Origin: Gnetum montanum
Taxonomy: Eukaryota; Streptophyta; Gnetopsida; Gnetales; Gnetaceae
Assembly: GCA_015680685.1 (NCBI GenBank)
Contig: MNCI01003683.1
Coordinates: 718,930 to 782,929, forward strand
Direction: 5' to 3'
Length of the DNA: 64,000 nucleotides
A model generated the notes under the pieces. That model was not told the origin of the DNA and ran no database searches. It worked only from the letters and a program-made list of their open reading frames with translations. Positions within the stretch are counted from its first letter, which is position 1, and every line of letters begins with the position of its first letter. A program made the position numbers and the translations under genes. Below, one piece after another: positions 32,046-44,416 of the stretch.

Positions 32046-33664
32046 AAATAAACAAAAGATATTACCATCTATTTGAAGCATTTTTTCACTTCAATTTCAC
32101 TATCCTTAATTCTTTTTGAATCTTTGCACTTATCTTTCTACTGCTTTTTCTCTAGCGCTTTTCTCTTGTTTTTGCTCACTTTATTTTCATCATGTGAATA
32201 ATTTTTTATCTTATAATATGTTGCCACATAGTTTTCAAATCTTTCAAAAGTATAGGTTTTAAAATATAATAACATGCTTCAAGCATAACTTTGTTTTAAT
32301 AGTATCTTTATCTTCAACAATAGACATCACTAAGCAACAAAAGAAATATTAAAATATATACATATAACAACATCAAAATGCTTTACTTGCAAGATATCAA
32401 AGAACTTACCTATTAAATGTATTCCTATTTTTTTATAACATACTTTGCTATTTTGAATCTATATTCAAAAATTATGTGCTCATCAATAACAATGAAATTA
32501 AATATATTTCCTTTTTTCTTCAATACATCCAAAGCATTCGTTAACTCAACACAAATTGTAACTAACAATTAAACAAAAGTAAATGGTAAGCATTTTTCAG
32601 AGAAAATTCATACTATAAGCTTCACAAAAAACACATAAATATATCTTGATAATTAGAAGATTCAAACATTTCTTTTGATACCAATAAACATAAAACATCA
32701 TGAACAATAATAAGAAGATGAACTCCATGTAAACCATCATTATGTTTTTGTGCTAACAGTATGGCATTCTGATATTTACTACATCTACAATCAAGTTCAA
32801 CTCTTTTATATACTCAATCCAGGCAACAACTTTGAAAGACACAAAACAAAGAAATAGCTTCAAATCATAAATGTTTACCACAATTCATGGACTGCATAGT
32901 ATGTGTCCCACTTATTCATTATTTTATGTTGGTACAATTGAATTGTTACGTTGCAATTAATACACCCAAATTTTTCATTGTCAATATTCTTATTAAAATA
33001 GTATATTTGTATCCCTTGTGCTAGCTAACATGCTCAAAATTTTCAAATCAAATCTTTCATTGACAATTCTAAAACTACCTTTTCATACACTCATTATACC
33101 AAGAATATGATGGTTATAGTAGCACACTCAATGAGAAGTTAAAATCTACCAGCTATATGTCAAAATTTCTTTGTCATGTTACATCATTGTTCTGTAACAT
33201 TACCATAATGCAAACCTAACAGATACTTTACCAAATAGGTTATAACCTACCCTAAATAAAAACAAACATGTAAAAATTCAACTATAAGATCTTGTTCTTT
33301 TTTTCAATCGACAACAAAACCATACTATGCATACTACTTACAAACACTCTCCAATAAAAAGGATAGTTCAAGCAATGTAGATCTAGAAGGCTCTTGTAAA
33401 GAACACAACATAAGAGTATACTAACTTCTAAATTCATGTTTTACTATAGAAACTCTTATAAAATCTACCTTGTTCTTGTTTTTATATGTTAGTTTTATAG
33501 TTATTATTTAAAAACATCATCAAAGTTTAGCATTATTTGAAGTTCAATTTCAATAAAATTTCTATGTCCTAACTTGTATATTTCTACTTTATTTGGATAG
33601 ATTTTATAAAAAAAGAATAAAATGAGATCACATCTGATTAGGAAAGGTTGACAAGAGCAATCTT
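32046..33664. other. AT-rich decayed region, possible minus-strand coding traces
   Basis: No LTR boundary or intact ORF is seen. Two minus-strand stretches have a protein-like reading: about 32,250-32,110 (FKTYTFERFENYVATYYK) and about 33,010-32,885 (NEKFGCINCN, then MNKWDTYYAVHEL, with a CxxC). Both are short and without a known match. They may be remnants of one unidentified old gene or mobile element. Confidence 0.3.
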
Positions 33665-33868
33665 CCCATCTAGTAATGAACTATGACACTAGATATGTCA
33701 ATGAATGCATGCCACCAGTTGCAATGGAAGCTCATTCTCAATGATATGGAGCTACTTTTAGAAACTGTCTATGAATCTAGGTTGCATCACCAGAATGTAA
33801 TATATAAGGAAGAGCAAATCAATTCATCGAGAAATTATTGCCATAGAGTATATGTTAAAATGTAGAAC

Positions 33869-34267
33869 ATGAGCAACACGACATATAATTGGTGGTTGTA
33901 GCCATTTTACAAATTTGGAAATTCATGTTTCTGTTATGAAATCGAGATTAATCCATTTAATATACCCAACAATGCATGGCTTGAATGGTGGAAAGATTTT
34001 GGTCATAATCCATATCTAATGATAGAAAATTCTTCCTCTTATGTTGAAGGTGCAAATCATAGTGATTGTTTCTTCTATACAAATCCTAGAGTGAAAAATG
34101 TATACACAAACAGGTTTGGTTACACAAGCATGAGTTATTATCTATTTTCCGCTATAGAAAGAAGACCTGTCACTTGCAGTCCATCAAGATTTACTTTCTA
34201 TCAAGTAGTGTATACAACAAAAAAATGGGATAGAAGTTACTTTTGGCAAAATAATGTAGGCGGATGA
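33869..34267 (+). pseudogene. Unidentified Trp/Tyr-rich coding remnant
   Basis: From an ATG at 33,869 a plus-strand frame of 133 codons with one internal TAG (at about 33,899) reads NWWL, stop, PFYKFGNSCFCYEIEINPFN, NAWLEWWKDFG, then from 34,019 a fully open part (YVEGANHSDCFFYTNPRVKN, KWDRSYFWQNNVGG). The dense aromatic residues and even codon use look like a real folded protein rather than chance. Just downstream (about 34,370-34,460) another frame gives SPYAGDSDYDEDPQTLAYIL, which may be its continuation after a frameshift. I do not recognise the family; it may come from a mobile element. Confidence 0.4.
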
Positions 34268-34968
34268 TAGAAATTCACCTTTCACAGATGATTTATGCAT
34301 CATGAATATTTAACTTAATAGTGGACTAACATTGGAAGACTACAATATCCACTTCATCAAGTGTTGTTGGCAAGTCCTTATGCTGGAGATTCTGATTATG
34401 ATGAAGATCCACAAACTTTAGCATATATTTTATCTTGTATTGTTAATAAAACAAGTTTCCCTTTCTCTTTATGATTATCTTCTATTTGTAATAGTTACAC
34501 TTATTTCATGTGATACTATATATGCTTAATGAATAAGGACCACATATCATCTTTTTTCTAAGGACTACCAATAAATATACATAGGTCTTTACATTAGCAA
34601 TAATATAATGACACCAACTAGCAAGAAAATAGTCACTTTTCCTTATGAATAATTGTTCCCTTTTGGTAATATATTTAAGGTACATTCACAACTACTTATA
34701 GTCATTAAGTTACACCAATGTAAGAGCCTAAATGCACTTGGTTCAGATGGTTCCAATCTAATTTCCAGTAAAGATGGTGGATGCTTTGGCTAATACATGA
34801 TCTAGCCACAATTTTCTTCAACCAAAATATTTTCTTTAAATCCAAGCTATTAGCTCTTCATTCCTAGAAAAATTTATCAAATTCATTACTTATCAAATCA
34901 ACCAAATGATATGATCCTTAACTCAGCAATGCTAGTTTATTTACTTATACAATACTTCTTTAGAGATT
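34268..34968. other. AT-rich stretch without genes
   Basis: Apart from the possible tail of the aromatic-rich remnant (to about 34,460), no coding or repeat signal is seen. Confidence 0.4.
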
Positions 34969-35487
34969 TGTAACACCTCAGTTGCATGCCCCTTGTAGGC
35001 CCAATGGAACTGACCACCAAATGCAAATAGATGACTTATATTCCCAAACATGTTAAAGGATTCATAATCACATAGGAAGAAGAAATATCTACAAAGTAGC
35101 ATACAAAGTCCATCATCAAATCCATCATCTACAAGTCCAAGCATGACAAAGTAGCATACCATAATCAAGTCCACACTATCACAAATAAACTTATATGAAA
35201 TATTTACAATATTTATACTATAAAATACTATTAATAGCTCAATGATTTTTTAGTCTTACACCATGAAAACAATTATTTCTCTAGAATATAATTACAATAA
35301 TATAGCTAAAGAAAGGAACTAAGCTTTTATTCCCTTTATCAATCCTACTAACCCTACTAACCTCCTTGCTTAATCACCTACGTAAAGTATAGTCAATATA
35401 AAATTGGTGACTTTTATTCTTCCCTTGCAAAATTTTAGTAGATACTACACTAGAGAAAATGAATGGGGGTATAAGCAACTTGCATCA
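34969..35487 (+). repeat. Possible solo LTR
   Basis: The sequence starts TGTAACACCTCA, a start typical of chromovirus LTRs and similar to the LTR of I (39,229). It ends TTGCATCA at 35,487 and is bordered by AGATT on both sides (34,964-34,968 and 35,488-35,492). No clear TATA box was found, and the right end was chosen because it gives the duplication, so chance cannot be excluded. The 77-codon minus-strand ORF overlapping its left end is not supported. Confidence 0.35.
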
Positions 35488-35492
35488 AGATT

Positions 35493-37329
35493 AATTCAAA
35501 ATTACCAAGCACACACAATGATACTATAATAAGCATCATTGAAGACTCACAACCAAACATCAAGTTACAGCAAACCAAGCATTCACACATACATCACACC
35601 ATAGCCAAACCTACTAACCAACACATCATAACCTATAATTCACAATCTTAACCTAACCAAGCAACACTTGAGCAACTAAAACCAACTCATACTAATCACT
35701 ATTGTTCTAGATCAATCAACACACACAACAACCTATACCTTAGATAATCCCACAAACTAATCCACTAACAACCAATGTCACAAACCATGCTTAAGCATCA
35801 ATCCTTGTGATAGCCAACACATCTTCACTCAATGTAGAGTATGTATTCGTTATCATGAGTACTCATTTTATCGTATACCCATAGGTCTTTTACCAGTCTT
35901 TATTATCACTACCAATGATAATGCTTGCTAACTTGTAGCCCCAAGCCACTAGTGTTTTGGATGATAGATCTAGGCATGCCCTATGACTCTCCTAGATCTT
36001 ATACTAATGATAAGATCCAACCTATGCTCTCCAATGACCAAGATGAGTCCTAACACAAGAGCCTAACCAATGCATCCCAATAGGGTTCATACTAACTCCT
36101 CCAAAGTGCCTCACCACCAATTGGTCTACTCTCTCATGTTAACTCCAACTACCACACAATCACAAGCAACTTGTGCTATGTGCACCATTATAAACTATAT
36201 CAATCCTAATAATCATAAGCAACTTATGCTACATGCATTTTCAACAATCTATCTTGAATTGATGACCATAAGTAACATGCACTACATGTGTTATCCTTTA
36301 GGTCATATCATGCAAACTCACACTAGACTAATTCATACATATAATCAAAATAACTCACATATGAAGAAGCACCCAAATAGAGAAAAGAATCATACAATGT
36401 CACAATATATTCCAATCCACTCATATCATCATAACCCAAGGCTAGTACAGTTGTCCCATTTTTGTCCATCATGATTGGACCACATCTTACAACCCTTCCT
36501 TCCATGCTCTTTGTGATCCCCAACATGACTCATGGGAAGGTCACAGCCTTCACAATAAGCTAGTTACTACCTAAGCATGGCTCATCCTATGCACAAACAA
36601 TAAATAGAACCTCTAGAATCATTATCGTGATCCACATTTCCACTTAAACCTTTAATCATGAAAACACCATGACTTTTAATGCCTTAATAGCACTAGCATA
36701 GATAATTTGTGACCTAGGCATAACTTGCATTCTATGATAATTTCAAAAAATAATGAATCCTAAATAGAAACTTCACCAATGTCAGTCCCAAGCCCGAACG
36801 TGAAAGGAGGGTTAGCATCAGGTTGGTAATTGAGTATAAAACCTTGTCAAATCTCATTAATCAGTTCTTTCTCAAATTTTGTAAATGCTAAGGCATTTCC
36901 CATATGTAATGTGTAGTAGTCATAGGGCCCGATTATTATACAAAATAAGAAATAACTTACTAAGGAATTCTCCAAAAATGACAAACAACATCATCACCTA
37001 GAACAAAGATCTAGCACTTCATAGAGGTAAGTAATAAAAAAGAACTCATGTAGCCAACCCTATTTTGCTAAGACAAGGCTAGGATGATGATGATGATGAT
37101 GAACCCTAAATAGCAAAAAAATCAACAGTCTTATGTACCACAACCTACATAATACTATCCATCCATGACTCAAAATATAAACATAGTTCAAGCATCCTTG
37201 AGGCATCATAACTAAATCCATGTAGCCTTTAGAGTGTCATCATATGTGCCTCATTACAATATCAAAATCCATATTATAAATTCAAACATGATTCCACATT
37301 TGACATATCACAACAATAACTCATCATTT
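35493..37329. other. AC- and AT-rich intergenic sequence
   Basis: Low-complexity runs of 'caacaca', 'accaac' and 'ataatca' words dominate. An ATG triplet run (gatgatgatgatgatgatga) sits at about 37,083-37,105. The longest ORF (36,070-36,474) is rich in Thr, His, Asn and Ile from this composition and is not taken as a gene. Part of the stretch may be old 3' sequence of element H. Confidence 0.4.
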
Positions 37330-39228
37330 TACCTAGTTGTATAGAAATTTGTTAAGGACTACATCTATCTACCCTTAATTTCCTTAATTTTTGGAGATTT
37401 CCAAAGGTTTCTTTTATTTGTATTAGCATCTCCAAGGTTAAAATTTTTCAATATTGAAACATGTAACAATAAATGAAGCTTGGAGAAATAAGAGGGCCAC
37501 TGAAGTTTATTAGCAACTGGATTCACATGAGCCACAACCTTGAAAGGGCTATCATAATACCTTAGGAATTTTTTCATTAATGTTCTTCTTTAGCTTTATC
37601 TACCCTATATAGTCCATTTTCAACAAAACCTAATTACCAACTTTGAATTCCAATAGCTTGCACTTCACATTAATATATTTTTACATATGTTGCACAAACT
37701 TTTGGAAGTACAACTTCATAACTTGAATTCTATTAGCCCAAGAAGATTTTACAAATTCTTCTACTAAAAGATTTTGATCTTGAGGCAAGGTTTCAAAGAA
37801 TTGAAATATGATTAGTTATCTTTCTAAGATTAAATTTTCTAGAGAAAATCCCATGGATGACTTATAGTTGAACTAATCCATGGGCAACAATGTCACGCAA
37901 TTACTTCGGTCAAACCAAATGAAATGTCTCAAATATTCTTACAAAAATTGATTCACTCTCTTTATCTAGCCATCCATCTAAGGATAATAGGCAAAAGACA
38001 TTCTTAAACTAGTGCCCACCATATGAAATAATTTTTAACAAAAATTTCCTATGAAACAAAAATCCTTGTATGATGCAATATTTGTAGGCAACCCAGAATA
38101 TCTAACAACATGAGTAAAGAACAACTTTGTTGCATGTTTAATAGTGTAAGGAGTTGGGCATGAAATGAAGATGACATACTTCAAAAAAAATTTCACCACT
38201 ACAAGGATGTTGGAATAACCTTGTATTAGAGAAAGTCCTATAATAAAATCCAGTAAAACTATCATCCATAAAAGCTCTAGAATTTCTAAGGAGTTTAGAA
38301 AGCCCCCTAGTTTTTTATTCAAGCTTTTATGTTATGGATACACCATATAGATCATCATAAAATTTGTAACATCAACATCTAAGTTCAACCAATAGAAATT
38401 TCTCTTAACCAAGACCATAATTCTCTTATGAACTAGATGGCCAACCAAAAGAGTGTTATGATAGTTGTTGATAATTTTCAAATGCAACACAACCTAATTA
38501 GGAACATAGATTCTCTTCTATTTGAACATTAACAAGTCATCTATCTCGCTTGAAGTTCAAGTATTACTATATTGGACCAATGCCAGTAGTCTTGAGCATG
38601 TTGATCATGATCCAATCCCTCTTGAATTTTTCCTCTAAGGTCATGTTTAGGCATTACCCAAGAATTATTGGGTTTTTAAATAATTTCCAACATCATTATG
38701 TTAATATTAGTATTATTTTGTAATAGAGAAATATAGATAAATGATGCTTCATGCATCAAATCATTTGGCATGTTTTTTCTTTGACATTGAATAAGTATGA
38801 AGGTAGCTAATGGTAGTGTTGTTTATCTTTACTATCACAAGACCACCTAGGAGATAGTATTTTCAAGTAAAAAAGAAAAGCAAAATGGTGAATGTATCCC
38901 TCTCATGTACTAGTCACAACTATGTTGTCAAACTTAACCTCTTAAATTCAGAGGATTCTAGGTGCTCATCTCACAATAATATACTCCTAATTGCTTCATC
39001 TAAAGCATTTGTGTGTACTTCGAATGGTTTGAAGAAGTTAGGAAGGGACAACATAGGATGATTTATGAGGGTTAACTTTCTTTTCTCAAAATCAATATGA
39101 CACTTATTATCCCATCTCTATAGAGCATCCTTCTTCTATAAGTTTATTAAAGTTGATGTTACTCTTAAGAACACCTTCGCAAATTTCCTGTAATGACTCA
39201 GCAATCTAAAACAAACCTTACTTTGTGA
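37330..39228 (-). pseudogene. Element H: chromovirus-like RNase H and integrase remnant
   Basis: Minus-strand reading from the right: a tether/RNase H part at about 39,230-38,930 (HYRKFAKVF, KKDALWRWDNKCHIDFEK, SLPNFFKPFEVHTNALDEAI). Then the zinc-finger region at about 38,560-38,330 (RIYVPN, NYHNTLLVGHLVHKRIM, RNFYW). Then the integrase core at 38,322-38,035 (LLDFIIGLSLIQGYSNILVV, then FFTHVVRYSGLPTNI). The C-terminal part is at 37,577-37,365 (YYDSPFKVVAHVNPVANKLQ, HLLLHVSILKNF). This order and wording are those of chromovirus pol genes. It is heavily decayed, its second zinc-finger cysteine pair is lost, and it is cut at 39,228 by the LTR of element I. Confidence 0.78.
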
Positions 39229-40353
39229 ATGTAACACCTTGGTATTTAGAACATAAGATATATTCTTTGTTAATTTTTATTTATGCTTAACATAAGTTTG
39301 TATTTTAATTATAACATGTCTATTCTATGCTTTTATTTCCTTCTTTTATGATTGTTGAGATTTGAACATAAGATACCTTAAATTGGATAATAGTTCTTAT
39401 GCATCTTGAGGTTTGGACCTTTGACTCCTTATTTACATGTAATACATTGGTATTTTTATCAATATTTTATTTTATTTATTCTTTTATTCCCTTCACTTTT
39501 GGGATTATTCTTTTATTATATCGTTGACCCTTGTTGATCTTAGATAGATCAATTAGAAGGGTAATGGTAAACCATTGTTGGTATTTTATTTATATTTTAT
39601 TTTATTTTATTATAAAGTTTTAGATTAAATTAAGAATATGGTTGTGAGAGATGTTAAATAAATATTTGGGGTTTATTCCAATTATTCTTTTATTTTATCT
39701 TGGAACACTTTTTTGGACATGTGGACTTATTTTCATGAAATCTTAATAACTTAAGCCATTGGTGGAAAATAATGAGGTGTTAGCCTAGTGGCAATAATTT
39801 TTATTTGAAAGCTCCAAGTCATGGGTTCGATTCTAGTGGATAATGCTTAGTTATAAAGTTCTAATTGAATTATATTACAATTCCTTCAAGGTTCCAACAC
39901 CTAACTCCCCTCCTTAACTCATTAGTTGAGGATTAGACCCTTTTGTGGATACATGTTACCCAATCTTAGAAAATATATTATTAATTCTATATTCTTGAAA
40001 TTGTGTAAATCCTACCTCTTATACCTATAAATACTTGACAATGTTATCTCTCTTGGTATTAATTGTACATCTCTCTCTAATCTCTTGTTCATAAATATGC
40101 TTGGCAGATCTCTTGGCAATCTTCAAATCTAAACCTATTCTTGCTTGCTAAAGCTTAAATTTTAAAAGATACCTTAGGTAGAGGAAATATTCTTTATACC
40201 ATGAACTCTATAAGCATCTTTTCCTTTTGAACCTTCTTACCTTATGCTTTTGGCTCTTAGATGTTATTATTGATCTAAACCTACTTTGCTGTTATTTTTA
40301 TTGTATTTTGTTATTTCCTTGTTTTCTACTTCTATTTTCTACACTTTTTAACA
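39229..40353 (+). repeat. Element I: 5' LTR of a chromovirus-like element
   Basis: Starts TGTAACACC at 39,229, a common chromovirus LTR start, and interrupts the pol of H. A TATA region (cctataaatac) lies at about 40,026-40,037 and is followed by a CT-rich leader. The end is placed at AACA (40,350-40,353) because a primer-site-like word follows two bases later. A SINE head lies inside it. No matching 3' LTR was found in the window, so the element is truncated. Confidence 0.6.
39774..39845 (+). repeat. SINE head (tRNA-derived, Au-like) inside LTR of I
   Basis: GAGGTGTTAGCCTAGTGG begins the unit. TAGCCTAGTGG (39,781-39,791) is an RNA polymerase III A box and GGTTCGATTCT (39,824-39,834) a B box, 32 bases apart. 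The opening words closely resemble the plant Au SINE, which starts with gaggtgttggcctagtgg. The 3' end and a target duplication are not resolved. Confidence 0.55.
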
Positions 40354-40355
40354 TC

Positions 40356-40366
40356 TTGTATCATCA
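40356..40366 (+). other. Primer-binding-site candidate of element I
   Basis: TTGTATCATCA resembles the initiator-tRNA-Met site TGGTATCAGAGC used by many chromoviruses (TNGTATCA kept). It lies two bases after the proposed LTR end, the usual spacing. Confidence 0.4.
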
Positions 40367-41250
40367 ATTTCTAGCAATAGTGGTGAATACGATGTCTCTG
40401 AGCATCACACTGAAATTTACACATGTTTTCCAAAGCAACATGGATATGGTAGTGTTTGACAAGAACAATAGCTTTAGATAATAGCAATGAGTAGATATTT
40501 TGGATGTGTATTAGAACATTTGACGTGTCAAATACCTTGGGAAAATAAAATAGAATATATTAAACATGATTTATAATAAAGGCAACTAATACAATGACTA
40601 AGACTTCATGACTACTCATCATAATGTAATTAATATCAAACCTAACTTTAGCATGCTAGTGAGGTGCTAGGACCTAAGAAATGCTATAGGGTTTATACTA
40701 ATCACAATGTAATCCAATAGTTGATCTAGAAGTGCATGAGGGTTTCTAATCCAAGGACTAGCCTAAATAGGTGATTTAATATACCAAACATTTTTTGATA
40801 GATAATTAAGTTAATATTAGCTTTGTAGTTTTTCCAAATGTCTGAATTGGAAACCTTAGGAAAAAATCCATGGATTGTGAAGATCATGTATTAATGATAG
40901 ATTAATACTTAAATGTAAAGTTAATGGTTTGATTAATTATTGGTTAATTAATTATTGTTGTTGGTTCAAATGATGTATATTGCAGCGTGGCCCTAATCTT
41001 TTGGTCATGTTCCATGGACTTACAAGGTTGATTTTCCTCTCCTCTAAAAGTGTACTAATCCTTTTTGCATGCATTTCATCTAGATTTAGCAGGAAGCTTT
41101 AGTGGCGACCAAGGTGGAGCTAGAAGAAGTATCAACATTGGATAAAATATCATCTCTTTATGTAATTCTCGTTATAATTTTCTCATTCGATAGAATTGTA
41201 TTGTGGCCTTAAGTATGATTTTTCAGTTAAACTTTGATTTATATTATAAT
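40367..41250 (+). other. Truncated leader/internal sequence of element I and unassigned DNA
   Basis: No clear gag or pol is readable. The stretch is AT-rich and ends where the minus-strand gag of fragment E becomes recognisable (about 41,255). There is no LTR edge at that junction, so a deletion or older rearrangement is likely. Confidence 0.35.
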
Positions 41251-41770
41251 GAGGCATAAATTGGGCACTCTGAAATATGTCTTATATTTATCATTAAATA
41301 TTTTCATCATACTCCACCTATTAATTAATTTTGGTTCCAAGGACCAATACCAATTTTTCACTTACTTGATAAATATTCTAAGGAACAATTTTAACTTTTT
41401 TTCATTCATTCTCTATATTTTGCAAGGCACAAGCATCATAGAATGCATGCAAAGAGTGCTATGAATTAGCATTATTTCCTTCTTAAACTTAAGGATGTTA
41501 TTTATATCTAGCCATTTGATTTGACTATCTTTCTATTTCCTTCTAGGAATGTAGACTACCTTCCTAGTGTTCATCATGCTATGAGTAGAAAGAAAGGGTT
41601 TATCATAATCATCTCTAACCTCATGGTCTTTGTTATAATCATGCCTCTTTGTGGTATCTAGTATGCCTTCTTTCAACTCTATGCCCCATTTCTCAATCAC
41701 GTTTACCATCTCATTCTCCATCCCTTTGATGGTCAATCTAATCATCTTTCCCAATTTGTTTGTTATTACC
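41251..41770 (-). pseudogene. Gag fragment of element E
   Basis: The minus strand is collinear with C's gag at about 7,370-7,650 and F's at about 55,480-55,760, including the words around 'catactccacct' and 'ttccaaggaccaatacc'. The 83-codon ORF at 41,784-41,533 belongs to its N-terminal variable part (ENEMVNVIEKWG). The fragment lacks the rest of gag. Confidence 0.6.
41766..41770. repeat. Target-site duplication of element D, left copy
   Basis: TTACC just before TGATGAGG (41,771); the second copy is at 46,831-46,835 after the LTR end CTCATCA. Confidence 0.88.
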
Positions 41771-42625
41771 TGATGAGGTGTCAAAGTGTTGCGTCAATGT
41801 AACTCTGTCAAAGTTATGAGGCCCCTTCAACACAGCTTCACAATAAATTCTATAAATACACACTCACCCACCATGCTTATGATATGTCATGTTAATAGAG
41901 TAGCTAAACTCTTGCAGTTTTATTCCATAGTCTTAGAGAATAGTTAGTGAGTGCCTGCAATGTGGATCTGAGTCAATTTTACAACATCTTATTCGAGTGG
42001 CAATGTAACTAAACACATTCCATAAATGGCAATAAGATCAAGATTGATTCTTATTCATTGCAGCACTTTCACTTAGATTAGATTTACTTTCCATGTAATT
42101 TACTTTTCATGTACTTAGTTAATATTTATGTTTCCATGCATATTAATGAATTGGTGGAATGAGCACGACCAATTTTGAGCATAAACATGTATTCACTTGG
42201 TAATCCCAACAGCGTTATTTCTTGGTTTGCCTAGTAGTGTACTGCTTGATAATCCCAATAGTAGATACATGGGTTGTGTACCGCTTGTTGTACATCTAGA
42301 TGTGTACAGCAAGCTAGGAATGGACACTCATCGTCCATAAACTATTTTAGATTTTACTTTTCATTGTTAATTAGTTTAAATAATTGATTCTTTATTATTG
42401 TTATGAGTAGCATAAGGCCGAAACAACATCAAGGACATATGCCTCACTCCGGACTAAACCATACATGATAAAGCTACCACTAGTCCAAGTTGGAAGACAG
42501 TGAACTAAGATCAAGGCATAACAATCTAGATGCCACAACTAGTCCCATCCATGAAATTCGATCAGATCATGCATGAATGCTTGTGATTCATATGGTTGAT
42601 CATAGGAGGTAACCACTGCTCATCA
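41771..42625 (+). repeat. 5' LTR of element D
   Basis: TGATGAGG to CTCATCA. A TATA box (TATAAATA) lies at 41,851-41,858. The first 60 bases contain GTCAA words (for example 'gcgtcaatg', 'tgtcaaag') where the LTRs of C, F and G have GATATC words. The middle part with 'ttggtaatccc' matches the family. Confidence 0.85.
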
Positions 42626-42645
42626 TTAGCACCATTTTCAGGGAT
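42626..42645 (+). other. Primer-binding site of element D (decayed)
   Basis: TTAGCACCATTTTCAGGGAT directly follows the LTR end and matches C's site (TTGGCACCATTGTTGGGGAC) at most positions. Confidence 0.65.
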
Positions 42646-42774
42646 GGTGCTAGCTATCTAGATTAGTTATATTGTACACAATCGTTGTAAATGCATTAAC
42701 GATTTATCTTTCAAGAAATATTAAGTCACAAACATCATTAACTAACAATAATTTCTATTTCACATGGAAGCGAT

Positions 42775-44416
42775 AATGCATCATATGTAGGAAACATTCA
42801 TTGGAGAACTAATGAGACATATATTGAAGAAAATTGAAGTGACCAACCTCACGCAGGGGTTTCATATGTTCATGACCACCCTAACTACACTTAAGAACTA
42901 CATTCACCTAAGGCATAAAATCCTAGAGGAGTTGAAGTCCTAGACTAGGGGAGGCCTCAAGGCCTAGGACATCCTCAAAACCTAAAAAGGATAAATCAAG
43001 GGATCATGGGGAATACTATAAAAGCCATGGTAATGCTCCCTATTCCTCATCTTCCTCTTCCTCTTGAGCATCTAGTTTTGACAAAGATGAATGTAGGCAT
43101 AGAGTTCGAGCTCCACTATGGGGTCAAGACAAGGATAGAAATTGAAACCAAGGAAAAATCAAAGACATCAAAATCAGCATAGACAAAATTGTCACAATTA
43201 GACAAATAAAAATAGAAATTTTCACCATGACATGTCTAATGATGGTAAAACCTTGTTGGCCACTAAGGGAATGACATAAATTACAGAGGTAGTTAAAATA
43301 CCCCATAGGCATCGCCAGGAAAGTCACATCAAAAGGCTTGATATGAATAACATCCCTAAATTTGTGGGTGGTAATGATTCTGATCCACAACATCATTTGC
43401 AAGCCTTCCATGATTCCTACATCTAAAGAAACATTGAAAGTGGTTGGAAAAAGCTTAAGCTCTTTCATAGCATAGTAATAGACAAAGCCGAAGTGTGGTA
43501 TAGATTGTTGAAAACAAATTCAATCCATCGATGGTCCATAATGTTGGAACTCTTCAATGAGAAATACCAAACCTATGTAAGGGTGTCCAACCTAAGGAAA
43601 AAAATCCAAGAATGGAAACAAGAACAACATGAACCCTTGGATATGGCCCTAGATAGATACTATTCTCTACTAAATAGATGCCCAAGCCATGGTTTCTCTC
43701 AAGAAGAGAAACTTTTCTACATCATAGATTGGCTTCATAGTTAAATGCAAGAGACCCTTGGGATGTATGCTTAAGGTCAATTATATGAACTAGGAACCCA
43801 TCAAATCCAAAGCTTAATTGAGCATGTGGAAAAAGAAAAAGGAGCGCTATGTAAATGAGAGAATTTTGAGAAATACCACTAGGACCCAACTCTTCAAAAG
43901 AAGAGGATCCATATCTATGATCAGGAAAAAGAGGCAGCTCTCAATGAGGTGATTTCACAAAAAACCTTGCCAATACAAAAGTCTAACGATGAGCTTGAAC
44001 TAGGGTTAAATGAGATGTTGGAATGGATAAATGATAAAGTTACAACTTGCGTAGAAACTATGGAGGAGAGAGTAATGAAAAATGAATCAAGTGATCACAA
44101 CAAAAGGAGAAAAAAGAACCAAGAAACATCTAGGAACACTTATTGGCAAAAAGGAGAAATGGTTATAAAAGAAGAGGCTATAGACTCAACCACCAAAGAA
44201 GATGATGGATGTGACATTTTCCTATATTACCATCTGAAGGGCTATTGCTTATTCATGTTACATCTACATGAGCATTTGGCTTTTACATTAAATCCCAAGT
44301 TTGTGCAAAAGCAAATGCCTAGGAAATTATCTTTTCAAAAAGGTAATTATAGAAAATTCTACAACCAACCATACTATCCTAGTGAGACTTCTTATCAACC
44401 TCAGAACTACTATTAA
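42775..44416 (+). pseudogene. gag: Gag of element D
   Basis: After a leader the gag core is readable from about 43,345 (NIPKFVGGN, PQHHLQAFHDS). It continues with KAEVWYRLLKTNSIHRW, LELFNEKYQTYVRVSNLRKK and HEPLDMALDRYYSLLNRCPS to 43,744. These are the Athila capsid blocks also seen in G at 57,640-58,015. A second open piece (43,949-44,416, 155 codons) begins with ISQKTLPIQK, as G's does at 58,214. It has a coiled-coil-like Glu-rich segment and ends in a Tyr/Gln/Asn-rich tail. Stops separate the parts. Confidence 0.75.

Noticed and set aside
36070-36474. 134-codon plus-strand ORF
   Set aside because: Thr/His/Asn/Ile-rich composition reflects AC- and AT-rich low-complexity DNA; no domain or conserved start.
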